Shown: piece by piece, positions 20,366 to 32,719 of the stretch
Layout of the letters: each line of letters opens with the position of its first letter
Numbering within the stretch: the first letter of the stretch is position 1
From: Aplysia californica
Lineage: Eukaryota > Mollusca > Gastropoda > Aplysiida > Aplysiidae
DNA: 64,000 bases
Direction of reading: 5' to 3'
Assembly: GCF_000002075.1 (NCBI RefSeq)
Contig: NW_004797566.1
Span: 705,208-769,207, forward strand
The notes under the pieces: generated by a model
Databases searched by the model: none
What the model was told of the DNA's origin: nothing
Seen by the model: the letters and a program-made list of their open reading frames with translations, nothing else
Program-made: the position numbers and the translations under genes

Positions 20366-23300
20366 AATGGTTTTAAAAAATGCCACTTAATTCACATTTT
20401 ACTATGACTAGGTACCGCAGACGGCGCGTTCTCAAGGCAGACAGCTAGTGGCTGAAGCCAGATTTGGACAACTTCATCCAACTATTAGCTGGTTTAAATT
20501 TTTGTAAACACTAATAAAAATGATACCACTGTTTTCTGTGTCTTTCCTTCTCCATGGTGAACGAGAAACTGATACTTCATGATTGCATATTAAGTTTTTA
20601 ATTGACTAAAGTTTAACACGGGAAAACTCGGCCGTCTCGCAATTTTGCGCGCTTAGATTTGGGGGGTACTTGTTTTAAATTTCGATTTCTCAGTCGTGAA
20701 TCATCGAATTTTCTTGCGGTTTGAAACATAAAAATCTGGGATTTCAGGAGAATTTCCGGGGAATGTGTTTATGTTTTTATTCCGAGCGGAAAGCATGAGT
20801 GGTACGATGTAAAGACGAAGAAAGCATTTTAAAATATGAAATTCTATACAAATTGGGCTATCCGTGCCAGGATCATATTCCTAGACATCTCTACCATCTA
20901 ATTTATGGGTTTAGAAAAGCCAACTAGGTTCCACGAAGTAGAAATATTACTTTTTCTGAAGTGGGGTAACAACCACTTTCGGGAGATCGTCATTCTGCCA
21001 GTGCGGCTGTTCCATCGCCCACTGCCACCCCCTCTGACTTGACCCAACCAGCAGACGATTATATGATGGTTCAGTAAAAGAAACATTCGATAGATCTGTT
21101 TATGGCGTCAATTTATGTAAGTGTCATCATAATTTTCTTTTATGATACTTAAGAATATCGTGTTTTGAAAAATAAGACTAATCGGCCACCACTTGCCGAG
21201 TGAATAGATTGTTATTGTTTGGTGGGAATCACGCCGACCTACATTTCCACCCTCTCATAGTGAATTAATTGCGATCTATACAAATGTATCGCTTCGTGGT
21301 GTATTTTTTATGTCTTTTCAACTAAGAACACCTTATTTATTCTAAATGTATTTAAATCTAAGCATATCTGGTCGACAAAGTGAAAGAATATAGCCGTGAA
21401 GAGTTGAACTGGGAGTTCTATTTATAGTAACATGTCATCACACACGACTGAACACTCGGAAGGGGTTACCGGGTGTTAGTGTTACCGATGGAAATGTTCG
21501 TAGATCTATTGTTTGGCATTTAATTTGGTAACAAAAAAGGCTAGATCTACGTTCTTGATTGGTGGATATTCAATTATTGAATCAACCAGCCTTTTCACGT
21601 ATTCTTAGACTTAGTTAGACTTAGATGTCACCTGATAATTGGAGAAATGCCCCCCCACCCCCCCTACCCCCACACTCTTTCTTCCATCCAGTAACTGGAC
21701 ACACGATGATACATTGTATTTTTCCCCAGCCACTGGTTTCGTTCTCAGCAAAAATGATAATTAAATCTAGAACTAGATCTATATTATACAAGATGAACCA
21801 CGGTAGAACAGTATGTTGATTTAATTCCAACTTTTAAACCCTGTGAGCAGAAATCTTAATTTTCTGAACCAATATTGATGACTTTTTTCACATTATTGTC
21901 CATTTCTGAAATGTTTGGAAGGTTTTTGCTTTCTATAAACTAATTCACTGTACAGAGCCTGAAAAGAGCTTTACTTTGATATATAATGCAGCCTTGTAGC
22001 ACAGTTTGTTGATTTTATATGAATTTTTTTCCAGTCGGCAGACGTTTTAATTTTCACTCAATAATGGAAGGTTTTTGGGCATTACAGCCCTGTTATCGAG
22101 TGTTATAAGAGGTTTTAGTAAACAATTTTTATTTAGCCTCGTAGAGCTTGCATTGAGCTTTAATTTGATGTACGATTTAGCTCTGTAGCTTAATTTGTTC
22201 ACTTGTTATGATGCTTTTTGCCCGAGGATGTACCAGAATTCCCCTAATTTTTTTCCAAGAGGCGTTTTTTGCACCGAAGCCCACTTCAGAGGAGTCCAGA
22301 AAAGTTACTTATGGTCAGAGAGGTCTTTAAAAAATTCAGCGAAGTCTATGCTTGCATTTGTAATGATTGTGTGCTTTTCACTAATGAGGAGGCAGTCTTG
22401 ACAAATTTGGAAGAGGTTGAAATAGGGTTCTGAGCTCTTAATGACAAATTTTGGCTTTTTTTTTTTTTTCAATTTTTGAAGGCCTATATCTTGGAAACCA
22501 GTCATTCTAACAAGTTTGATTTAGAGATATCAATTTTTGTGTTGACAGCTCTGGGAAAAACAAAGTTTTCATTGATTTGATCATGCACTTTGTATTTTAG
22601 AACACCTCAAACATGGGTGAAAGTCGCAGTTGAAAAGGTTTCGTTCAAAAAGAAAACTTTGAAATACCATATCTCGATTGTTTATGGATGGTTTATTATA
22701 ATTCTTTTTTCAATGTTCTTGTTTTATAGAGTAGATTTGAACCCCTAAGGTTTAAACATCAATATTGGTGGGGGGGTTTTAAATAATAAAAAAAACTTTG
22801 GCTTGTGGTACCTACTATGACTCTACACAAAATACTAAAATATCTTTTGAACATAACCACGATGACACATAGCATAGCAGATAAATGTTTGTCATCATTT
22901 TGGAACATAACATCAATTTTCATCAAATTTTCCCCTCCCGTTGACATCTAGCAAAGCACGCGTGGTCGCATCCAGATCTACCACTACTTAATCATTGGAA
23001 CGCAGTGCGATGTTAATAATTACTTGGTTTAAATTTAATTAAATGGGCCGGGGGGAAACATTTTTCGGACATAACAGCTTTTTTGGAACATAACATGTTA
23101 AGATTTTGTGATGACATAAGAAAACTTAAATGAATTCATCTCATCAATCGTTATTCTTCATGCCGTCTCGCATCGCACAACAATACACTTTGAATGGATC
23201 GACAGGAACAATGCACATTCCTCCACCCCTATTATATTTCGTTTTTTGATTGGCTCTTTCGAACATAACAAATAATGAGAGAGCACGAGACGTCGCGGGA

Positions 23301-23606
23301 TTTCTGTTTACTGCACAGCCTCGGAATCAGTCAGGGCAGAGAGCAAGGAGCTTAGAACTAATGGAGCCTCCTCTCTCTCTTCGCAGCGCCACGAGCAGTA
23401 CGCCGCGGTGGGGATCAAATATGGCGACCGACTGTGGGCTGAATCACGAACTGTGGCGTTTCTTTTTATAGAATCTTATCGGGCTGGGCCATGTTGTGGG
23501 GGTGGGCGGGGTGGGGGAATGCACGCAAGGAAGAGGGGATGGGGCTGGGATGAAAGAGGAGGGGCGGGCCTTGGGAAGGGACGAAGGAGAATGGGAAAAT
23601 TAAATA

Positions 23607-23607
<1 letters not shown>
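20366..23607. other. Long intronic stretch without a recognised gene
   Basis: Begins with the continuation of the tandem repeat interrupted at 15070. Contains further ACATAAC-type repeat pieces at 22800-23110 and a more GC-rich patch at about 23280-23600 that could be a decayed element or regulatory region. A C-rich tract lies at 21649-21672. No frame with domain signatures or splice-compatible coding was found. Confidence 0.4.

Positions 23608-23671
<64 letters not shown>
23608..23671. repeat. (GA)n microsatellite
   Basis: About 64 bp of nearly pure AG dinucleotides. The long low-complexity frames on both strands here are an artefact of the repeat. Confidence 0.97.
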
Positions 23672-23675
<4 letters not shown>

Positions 23676-23679
23676 GATC

Positions 23680-25701
23680 AACTGACGGGGACGGGCTGAC
23701 GGATAATGACAGGGAGAAAATAAAAATTATGTGTGTGATACGGACTGTTCAATTCTTTAAGAAATTTATGTTATAATCTAGTTTAAAAATCAAAAAGATG
23801 TGTAAAATAAGAAGAAAACTTGTCCGAGTAACATAAAATTATCAAACATACCAAAATATAAAGATAATCTTTCAAGATGCTAAAATATTTAATTATAAGA
23901 AATGGATAAAAATATACTTTTAAACTGAATTTAAGATATATGATTGCATGATTCTAGGCGTGTGCCATAACTAACTTTATGTGTAAGGAATAGCGGACAC
24001 AAAAGAGGGTCGATGTTTGCTTTATCTAATTGTTAACAGTATGTCTTGGTCTATAAATAATATTATTGATCACAATAATTTTCTTTCCTGGTTTTCACAA
24101 AGTGGAGCCCACAATGATTTCAAATATTTAATTTTTTTTTTTAAAAGAAGGGATAACAGCACCCTTGGAGGTGTGATCGCATGCATGAGCGTGGATAACC
24201 TTTGAAGGTTTTTTTTTTTTGTTCAGTAAAGTATGATATGGAGAGCAGCGTTTTTAGTCCCTTATTACACTCCAGAGGGGGATAATTTATCTTAGTGATG
24301 ACTCTTGTGTAGTAAAATTTGTTGTTGCTTTGTTTGGTTTATTTTTTAACAGCAGAATCTTAAGTGAACCGGAATTATTGATTGTGGGATCTTAGGTGAA
24401 GACTACAACAATAGAATTAAACCGAGTATAGTTCTATCTAACAAGACTCAAACTCTTATCCACCCCACCCCACCCTCTCCCCTCATCTGATATGGTTTGG
24501 TGTTTCTTTAACATAGAAAATATTCATCATTATTGTTGTTGAGTATTGATTTCATGTTCTAATGGAGCCTCTAGATATCTACATTTAGACTACAGTAGCA
24601 TCTAATTTGCACACACAAAGGAAAGCAATATCTTTAATTAAAATGTATAATGTGTATATACATACACACATAATAATTATATATATATACTCATAATAAT
24701 TATATATATTTATGAATAAGAATATTTTTTAAAAATTGAGTATCTCAGTCTTTCTGCTGGGGTGTTGTATCCCTTTCAGCCTGGGTTAGCCTTGGCTATA
24801 GCGCCGGAACCAGCCTCTTATGAATATTAATGATTTAAATTGTGTTCCTGGGGGCATAGAAACACTTTCATTCAATATTTTTTAAAGGGAAACAACTTAA
24901 CTGTGAAAACTTCGGTCCACTGCAGCATCAGATCGGTTCTTACACTTAAATACAACACAGGTGCAAGGCATTTGTACAAATTGACTTGCCTAATCTGAAG
25001 GACCTCGGAATAAAACCTTCTTTCTTATCTAGATTTCAGTGCCTTAGTCGGGCAATCGCGCAGCGCAGGTAGCCCACGGTTCTGCCGCGAGAGAGGGCTC
25101 CTATCAGGCGTGCGGTGCCGTCCACAGAGCATCCTCCATTACGTTTAATCTCCTTGGCAGAGAGTAATCACTAAATGATACTATGCTCATTCCAGGGCCC
25201 CAAAATGGCCGATAGAAACTGAGTCATGGGTTATCGAAGTTGCCTTGTGAAATGACTACACGAGTATGCTCAAAAATGAAAATCTTCAAGACTCACAAAG
25301 AAAAAACACCTACAGATATCATTATTCCATATGTAGCACCACAAATAATGTACTTGTAGTAGTAAAGGGGTAGAAAGAGGAGTTTCTAAGTAATTATTTC
25401 ATTGTTGAACTTGATGACAGAAAAAGTACGAACTCGACATGTCACGTTTTGCATTCTAAAAATAAATTGATTTCAAGACTAAAAATATTTGTAAGATTTC
25501 TTCTGATGGCCCGACTGCTATTTCTCTTCTCCCATTGCTGAAACATCATATTAAGCACAATATATACAAATTTCAAAGCTGTAGCATCAGTTTCATTGGA
25601 ATAGGAAAGGAATTTGTAAGGTATATGATGAAACCCCCACCTATTGGCAAAGGCTCATATGGCAATCACTGCATTACAAAAGAAGACATTTTTCTACATA
25701 C
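23680..25701. other. Intronic stretch, no gene
   Basis: AT-rich sequence with short AT microsatellite tracts near 24640-24710. A block at about 25040-25170 (GCGCAGCGCAGGTAGCCC and onward) is more GC-rich than its surroundings but gives no supported coding or RNA structure. It is the IBTK intron next to the exon at 25702. Confidence 0.4.
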
Positions 25702-25830
25702 TTGTCTGATGGCTGTGTCTCTCTCTGCATGATATCCCTCAGACTTGTAGGGCTGCTGGCCAGACAAGACTGAGACACAGGACTCCCAAACATCTCCTCT
25801 GAGTCTGGGGTGCTCACATTAAGCTGCATC
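25702..25830 (-). CDS. IBTK: IBTK C-terminal exon (SLRDIM motif)
   Basis: A 129-bp exon. The acceptor on the minus strand is ATAAACAG before GATGCAGC; the donor after GACAA is GTATGTAG. The first base G completes ACG (Thr) with the AC left by the exon at 46178; the last two bases AA are completed to AAG by the exon at 5731. It encodes 42 whole codons with STPDSEEMFGSPVSQS and SPTSLRDIMQRETQPSD. As I recall vertebrate IBTK, it has SPPVVDLRTIMEIEE at the corresponding place, so the L-R-x-I-M-x-x-E pattern is shared. The exon sits alone between two introns of about 20 kb. Confidence 0.78.
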
Positions 25831-25945
25831 CTGTTTATGAGCCATAGGAGGAAGTATTATCTTACAATTCTAAAGTTTCTTGTACTCTACTTTTTCTACT
25901 TATTTTCCTTTTTTTTTAATGACAAGGACAGCGTACATGTGTGTA

Positions 25946-25984
25946 ATGTTAAAAAAAAAAAGGGGGGGGGAGAGAGGGGGAAGA

Positions 25985-26029
<45 letters not shown>

Positions 26030-26053
26030 TTAAAAAAAAAAAGGGGGGGGGGG
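25946..26053. repeat. (GA)n microsatellite bracketed by a duplicated A-G tract
   Basis: A (GA)n tract at 25989-26027 lies between two copies of ATGTT followed by 11 A and a run of 9-11 G (25946-25970 and 26027-26053). The pattern suggests a slippage-linked duplication. Confidence 0.9.
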
Positions 26054-26404
26054 TGTGTTATTGCATGCACAGTGACTATCTTCACACTATTCAAGAGGTA
26101 CATTGCATAACAGTGACCACACATGCTTCATAAAAATAGTGAAATCAAACCCAAAAAAAATCAACATTTGTGAGGCATCGAGGTGAAATCTGGCGCTCGT
26201 CAAAATATTGAAAACAAAGAGTCCGGCACTTTTCTGCCCATTTAGCAATTTTTATCAAATTTCTGTATTCTTGCTGAACACATTTAAAAACACATTTCTG
26301 TATGAAAAACATTGATTTAGTTTAGGGGACAAAAAAGCAGATTTACAGTTTTCAAGGACTCTCATGCTTTGGAGGTCAACAAACCTCAGCAGCGGCCATT
26401 TGAT
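26054..26404. other. Intronic sequence, no gene
   Basis: AT-rich, nothing recognised between the microsatellite and the family 1 LINE piece. Confidence 0.5.
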
Positions 26405-28036
26405 CACAAATTTACCTCTGAATTTCCCGGGTCGGAGATGCATGATGTTAGTTTATCTAGTGTGAAGTCTGGGTTGTAGGTTTCAGTGTTGTTTGAGAGG
26501 AAGTTGAGGTGTCTTTGTTCTGTTAGTTTTGATGTTTTGAAAGGTGATGTTGTAGTTTGCTTTAGATGAGTTTTTGGAGAGAGAGATGTAGCACTTGAGT
26601 TTGCGATGTCTGCCTGTGTTTCAGCTGTGGTTCCATCTGGCCTCGACACGTGCCAAATGGTGTCTATGCATCTACCCAAGAATGCTTTAGCTATTTTGAA
26701 AACTTTGTTGAGTGGTGTCTGACAGATGATGTTGGAAATGTATTTTCTGAAGGATTGTCTTTTACTCTCCCTGAGGCATCTGTGTGCCTCAGCTCGAGCT
26801 TTTAATTTTAAATAAATTTTGTTTTCTGTAGTGGTGTTGTCGACGACTCTCCGATATGCTGCCTTCTTTTTCTTTACTTCATCACTGCATTCCCTAGAGA
26901 ACTAGATCTTATTCTTCGGGGTTTTTGGATATGTTTTTGGTATATATTTGTGACATATTTCTAGAAGCGTTTCATGGAATTTGTTGTAGTTGTGGTCGAA
27001 AATGAAGTTAATAATCTGGGAACATTCAATGGCGAACCCGTCCCAGTGTGTGTTTTTTTTAAACTGAAGCGTTCTGGGATCGGGTTGTTTTGGAGGCTAT
27101 TGGTTTGTTTTTATAAGAATTGGGAAATGCTTCGTACGGTCATCCAGCACAGACCTCTCAAGATCTGGGACTAGGTCAGGGGTATAGAAGGTGAGGTCAA
27201 GAAGTGAAGTGCCAAACGTGGATCTGTTTCTTTAAGAGGGGGATCTATAATTCATGACGCAGATGTTATTTTGAAATAAGAAATCTTCGATAATTTATCC
27301 TTTCTGATCTGAGGGTATATCTCCCCAAAGGGGGCTGTGGAAATTAAAATCACCCAGCAAAATAAAGGGTTTTGGGAGCTGAAAATTTAGATTATTTAGT
27401 TGAGTTATTTTGAGGGGGTTATCTGGTGGGATATAAACAGACCACGTGATTGGTCTGTGCAGGGTGACCCGTACGGCAATAGCCTGGAGGGTTGTCTCTT
27501 AAGATGTACTTGTCTGTGAAATGTGTTGTTATCAGTGTAGATGGTGGTTCCACCGGAAGCAATCTGGTTCTCCGTGTTAATATATGATGATAGGAAGCAA
27601 ATTCTAAGTCTATGGTTAAAGTTTAAAGCCTGGGTGAACTTTGTCTCCCGGATACAGGCCATAAGTAGGCCCAGTTTGGCTTGTAAGTGTTGCAATTCTG
27701 CAATGGAAGTTCAAAGTCTGTCAGCATTCCATGCAGGACTGCCATTATGAGGACTTTTCAGATTTGGAGCTCAAAGGCCTCGGCTCCGAAACACTCTGAC
27801 TCCTCTTTGTGGGGGAGGCAGGGGGTTTTCTAGGCTGCCGTCCTAGATCGGGCGGCAGCCTACTGGGGGATTTGGAGGAGTGACGGGCTCTGCCCTTCCC
27901 AGAGACAGGCCAGGGAGGGGATCGGAGCTGTCATCTTCCTTTGGTAGGGTCTCTGCTGGAGGGGTAGGGGGAGGTGGAGCAGGCGGAGGGGGCTGGGAAG
28001 AGGGGAGAAGGGGCACCTCACACTCCTTTTTTAAAG
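26405..28036 (-). mobile_element. Family 1 LINE piece: ORF1 tail and 5' half of ORF2
   Basis: On the minus strand this reads the proline-rich ORF1 C terminus (27843-28036: PPAETLPKEDDSSDPLPG and VTPPNPPVGCRPI), then the start of ORF2 endonuclease (27405-27747: AKLGLLMACIRETKF and ENQIASGGTTIYTDN), the rest of the endonuclease in other frames, and the linker to 26405 (SNNTETYNPDFTLDKL). The RT, RNase H and 3' end are absent, which is unusual for a LINE insertion and points to a later deletion or rearrangement. Multiple stops and frame breaks. Confidence 0.85.
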
Positions 28037-28042
28037 TTTTTA

Positions 28043-28385
28043 GATAAGAGTTTTGTGGCGCTCGTGAAACACAAGTTGGTTGCATTCACAACAGTTAACT
28101 GCACGGCTGGGCTCGGTTCAACGATCAAATTTAAAATGCTTGAAACTTGAGGTAAAATAACAGTTTAAAAACGATAACCTACTTAAAATCATAATAGCTG
28201 TTTTTACAATTTACCATAAAATTGGCCTTTATAAAATCAAAGATTCTGTTGGGATCAACAATGGAAAACATCTTGCAATTTTTTGCACTAAAAATTCATA
28301 AAATTTCCTTCGGGTCTCTCCAAAGTCTAGACATTCCGTAATCGAGTAAAAATGACTTCTTCTGAAGAGGCCTGAAGGTTTTCAT
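28043..28385 (-). mobile_element. Family 1 LINE 3' end, internally deleted
   Basis: Starts at the low-coordinate end with TTTTGTGGCGCTCGTGAAAC, a version of the family 1 3' end that has lost the second half of the hairpin. It contains the 3' UTR and the last coding part (LECLDFGEI-type region). Compared with 34600-34860 it lacks the block between AGACATTCCG and AATCGAGTAAAAATGAC. It stops where the 3' tail of the family 2 LINE begins. Confidence 0.8.
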
Positions 28386-28872
28386 GGACCCATCATCATC
28401 ATTGCCTTTTTCACCCTGGATCAGGATATAGGCCACGAACAAACACTTTCCACCTTTCCCTATCCTGGGCTAGTCGCTTGATGTCATTCCATGTCTTCTC
28501 ACTTTTCTGTACATCCATTTCCGTGACTCTTCTCCAGGTTCTACGAGGTCTTCCCCTTGATTTTTACCCTGTGGGTTCCAGTCTAACACTTTCCTTCCAA
28601 TCCATCGCCAACGCCTTTTTCCCACCTCACCTCCGACTGGGCTCTGTCTCGTTCTTCATAACACTTCTTCATAGGTGATCCTGTCTGTCCATCCCATCTG
28701 CTCCTCAGTAGCTTCCTCAGACCCTTGTTTCAGAAAACTTGGATCCTCTTTAGGGATGTCTGAGATGCGTTCCATGTCTCACATCCATACAACAGGACTG
28801 ACTTCACATTTGAGTTTCAGTTTTGTTCGTAGTGAGATATCCCTAGTCTTCCAAATCCTGTTAAAAAAAATA

Positions 28873-29879
28873 CAGTAGTCTCCTCCTAAACGCACGCTCT
28901 ATAAAAGCACGCTCTTCTCAAACGCACGCTTTCGTCATCTGACGCGTTTTTTACTATATGATTTAGACGTACAAACGCACGGTCGCTCCCTTTAAACACA
29001 AGCTTCGATCCCCAAAACACGACGACAGGTAAAGCTTCACAAAGGGAAATGTTCGCTTCAATCTGCACAGCTTGCGGAAGACAAGCCTAGAAAAACAGAT
29101 ATTTGGATAGACTAGCCCTTACGAAGAAAAAAGAGAGTGATGGACAGCGTTTTCACACCCAACTTTTCACTGACACATAGATCTAGGACTGGTCCGGTGA
29201 AATGTTGGGGGACTGAAATGTTATTTGATTGGTCACTAGAAATGCATCTTTGAAAGAAGGTTTCTGACTGGTGTTTGAGTGACTGCATGTAATGTTTAGT
29301 TAGACCTAGGCCTATGATGCGCAACACGCGTGAATGCTGTACTGTAAAAGACTAGATAGGCCCCTATAGGATTATAGATTAGTCAAGTAAGCCTACTCAG
29401 CTGTGCTCGAAGAACTTACAATATACTTGTTTAACGAATCACAAGAGAAATGTTTCTCTGAATGTAGAGTTTTATTATTCTGATGTCGTCCATGAATGTA
29501 CGGTCGGAGGTGGTCGCTTGGAAAGCCATGTGGCTGGGCCGTCGTCTCTATGACTATCACCAACAGTTTCCCTTTAGGCTATCATCAGTTCCCGCCGATC
29601 ACATTAAGTCTGTTCTGCCCCCCCCCCCCCCCCCCCCCCCCCATTCAATACCTTTGTATTTTTAACCTCAGTCGAGGAATCCTTCACAAAACAGTCATGT
29701 GTCGTCACATTATTTATCGACAAGTGACCTTCACCTCCAAGGAACGTCACTAGAATATCAAGGCAATGAGATGACTGTGTCCCTTACTCTCTTTGCACAG
29801 GTGCACGTAAATGCACACTCCGTATAAACACACACTAAGGAGCCCTCCCGAGCACCGTACATTTAGGCAGAGACTACTG
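28873..29879. mobile_element. TA-flanked Tigger/mariner-like MITE
   Basis: A 1007-bp element with left end CAGTAGTCTCCTCCTAAACG and right end mirroring CAGTAGTCTCTGCCTAAATG, flanked by TA (28871-28872 and 29880-29881). Just inside the ends are ACGCACGCTCT-like repeats in several copies. A C25 homopolymer lies at 29618-29642. No transposase frame. It interrupts the thumb/C-terminal part of the family 2 LINE. Confidence 0.85.
29618..29642. repeat. Poly-C tract (25 C)
   Basis: Uninterrupted C homopolymer inside the MITE; its length may be unreliable in the assembly. Confidence 0.9.
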
Positions 29880-30174
29880 TAAATGCAGTCTGAGCCTTTC
29901 CAATACGCAACTTTATTTCAGCGCCTGTTCCTCCCTCTCTGTCAATTATACTCCCAGGATAGCAGAAGGATTCGACGTCTTCTAGTGCATTTTCCCTCTC
30001 CTGTGACCTGCTCCTTTCGTAGTGAATCCGTAGGACTTTTCACTTTCCTGGGTGGATCCTCAATCCAACATACTCTGATAGGCTGTTTAAAATTGTGGTC
30101 TTTGCTTGCATTTGTTCCCGAGTGTGTGACAGAAGGGCCAAGTCATCAGCAAAATCCAGATCGTCCAACTGTGT

Positions 30175-30785
30175 CTATGGGGTCCACTGTATGCTGTTTC
30201 TGTGTCCTCTGGTGGTTTCCTTCATCAGCCAGTTGATTGCCAAGATAAAGAGGAAAGGTGATAGTAAACATCCCTGTCTCACATGGGTCTTGATGTCAAA
30301 GCTGTCACTGAGCTGGCCATCATGTAGAACCCTGAAACTTGTCCCTTCGCACACGCTCGTGATGAGGTTAAACAGCTTCTTTGGGATACTGTGATGTCTC
30401 AGTATCTTCCACAGTGTTGCTCGGTCTATACTGTCAAAGGCCTTCTCATAGTCAAGAAAGTTGACGATCAACTGGGAGTTCCACTCCAGGGACTGTTCCA
30501 TATGATCCTCAGCGTGGCAATCTGGTCCGTGGTTCACCAATTTTTCCGAAAACTAGCCTGTTCATCCCAAACTCTTGGGTCCGTTGCGGACTTGATTCTC
30601 TTCAGAATGATTCTGTTGAAGACCTTACCTGGTATTGAGAGGAGAGTGATTCCTCGGTAGTTGCTGCAGTAGCTGAGATCCCCCTTCTTAGGAAGTTTCA
30701 CAAGGTGTCCTTCTTTCCAATCCTTTGGGAACGTGCTCTCATTCCAGATCTTGGTATCCAACGTGTGAAACAGGTCTGCTGTCAC
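30175..30785 (-). pseudogene. Family 2 LINE reverse transcriptase (middle part)
   Basis: Two frames: 30534-30785 with DWKEGHLVKLPKKGDLSYC and NYRGITLLSIPGKVFNRIIL, and 30175-30540 with VNFLDYEKAFDSIDRATLW (block A), KTHVRQGCLLSPFLFILAIN (block B) and TTRGHRNSIQWTP. A frameshift separates them near 30537. The block C part (LDDLDFADDLALLSH-like, visible on the minus strand at about 30120-30172) lies in a further frame. Confidence 0.85.
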
Positions 30786-30875
30786 ATTGGCATCTGCTTT
30801 TAGGGCCTCAGGTGGAATCTGATCAGGACCGGCCGTTGTTCAGCTTCCTTCCTTCCTTCCTCAGGCTGGCCTCCG

Positions 30876-31223
30876 TTAGGAGGGTGGCAATCTGCCGCAG
30901 GCAGACAGGTAAGAGGCAACCTCGTGTGGCCTCGTCCAGAGCACATCCGGACCCGTTCTTGCATTGTTCTCCATAAGTGGGCCTCGATGTGCTTCCCCCC
31001 GCGGGCACTCATACAGTGCGTGCTGCAGGTCGTCAGGACTTGTGCCACACGCCAGACAGGAATCATTGGGAGCGGAGCCTATTGCATGGAGGTATGTCTG
31101 CAGGATGGGGTTCTTCGCGCTGCATCTTAGCTGCGATAACACTCTTCTCTGTCTGACGGTTAGGTCTCTCTCTTTGTCCCTCTCCGTTGGTGGCTTCACC
31201 TTCCCCCCGATGGAGTCGTGCAC
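30876..31223 (-). pseudogene. Family 4 LINE C-terminal Cys/His region
   Basis: A 115-codon frame with RQRRVLSQLRCSAKNPILQT and CLACGTSPDDLQHALYEC, a C-x2-C-x8-H-x4-C pattern like the terminal knuckle of RNase H LINEs. It continues the RNase H protein at 31439-31933 after a frameshift. Confidence 0.8.
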
Positions 31224-31438
31224 TCGCGCTTTCTCCCATGCGTGGGCAATGATGTATGCTGAGATGCACGAGCTTGCTGACGCGAAATCGACTGGAGTGT
31301 TGGAGTCTTGTTGGCCAGGGCATCAGCTCGGTCGTTCCCGTGGATGTCGCAATGTCCCGGTATCCATTGTATGTGATGGTGTCCGTGGATTTCACAGCAG
31401 TTGCAGATAGTGGTCCATATTTTGTCCTCTATCTCAGT

Positions 31439-31933
31439 TCAAACTGCAGTCACTTCGGACATTAAGTGTTGAACAACAACTGACTGGGAGTCTGTGAAGA
31501 TGTGGATTCTTTGAAAACGTGGTTGTTTTTCGAGCCATTGCAGTGCTCGGAGCAGGGCGGTAGTTTCAGCTCGGTAGCTACTTCCATGTAGTCCCGTGGG
31601 CACGGATACGCATGTGTCCTCCGAAGAAGATTTGTCTAGACACCAGTATGCTCCTCCACATAACCTGTAGCCGTCGGTAGCATGGCCGTCAGTGAAGATA
31701 TCGAGATCGGAAGTAAGCAATCGGCACACGGTCTCGAAAGCTGCTTCACGTCGCATATTAGGTGGATCTGTTTTTGTCGTAGACACTACACGTTTGGAGT
31801 TGATTGTGAGGTTGCAGGGGGTCTTCCATGGGGGAGTTGTTCTCACTGGCCGTAGGGGCTCTCGGGTTAGATGTTCTAGTCCCGCGTTATTAGAGCTCTG
31901 TCGGCCCACTTCCCTCCAACTGTTGATGGACAT
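31439..31933 (-). pseudogene. Family 4 LINE RNase H domain
   Basis: A 164-codon frame with the RNase H acidic motifs in order: LDIFTDGHATDG (first Asp), YRAETTALLRALQWL (Glu) and IHIFTDSQSVVVQHL (second Asp). The fourth motif DIHGNDRADALA is readable in another frame at 31300-31360. The domain degrades the RNA strand of the cDNA hybrid in LINEs that carry it. Upstream residues belong to the RT-RNase H connector. Confidence 0.85.
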
Positions 31934-32036
31934 ATTTTTGATGTTCTTTCAGCTGAGGCACGGATCGGGTTGTCTTCTGGGACTCCTCTTGCTCTCTTGT
32001 ATGCCACAGCAGTTACAATGTTAGACTTAATCTTAA

Positions 32037-32719
32037 CTCTTTTCCTACCAGGCCAAAATCCACCACTGGCCCAGGGCTTTTCCCTGGACTATTTTTACGC
32101 CCCTACCCCACCACAGGAAAATGTCAAAACATCCAACTAAGTACACTAAAACCATATCATATGGCCCATCAAACTGAAGGTTAAAATATAATCTATCAGA
32201 TGGTGATACAATATTGAAGATTTATTCCAATTTTATTGGTGTGGGGTTTCTAAAAGTGATTATGCAATATCGAAGGTGGCATATGAGATCAACAATTTTC
32301 CAGCTTTGAAAGGTCATATATATCTTTAAAAAAGTACAACAGCATCATTCAAACTTCCCAGGTAGGTTGCCTCAAGTAATGCAAAGAAATGCTGAAAGTT
32401 ATGTAAGTGTACCTAATATAGAAGAGAAAATATGAGACATAAATTATACTGAAGTCAGGAGAGCGCCTTTCTTCTCATTTTTATGTTTCGAAGGGGACAA
32501 AAAAAAGCGCTGAAATGACCGAAAATCGTCTCTCAGTGCTATATTATCTTTCGTACCTGCTAACAGAAAGTCTATTCTATTATTTTGAAAACTCGGATCG
32601 GCCGAAAATTTCATTATTGGATTGGAATAGATAACGAGCCACTCGAGCCGTATTTTGCGGCTCTCGGTCCAACGAGGCCAGGTCCGCCAGCCGCAAAATG
32701 CGGCTCGCGGTAGGGAGTG
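32037..32719. mobile_element. TTAA-flanked MITE in the family 4 LINE
   Basis: A 683-bp element flanked by TTAA at 32033-32036 and 32720-32723. Ends are CTCTTTTCCTACCAGG on the left and CGGTAGGGAGTG on the right, imperfect inverted repeats with the pattern C(T/A)CT..CTACC. Removing it rejoins the LINE frame from LLTNEDGLIPL to IVTAVAYKRARGV. A nested palindromic pair (GAGCCGTATTTTGCGGCTC and AGCCGCAAAATGCGGCTC) lies near the right end. piggyBac-like by target choice. Confidence 0.82.

Noticed and set aside
23408-23681. Frames on both strands across the (GA)n tract
   Set aside because: Low-complexity Arg-Glu or Ser-Leu repeats from a microsatellite; not a gene.
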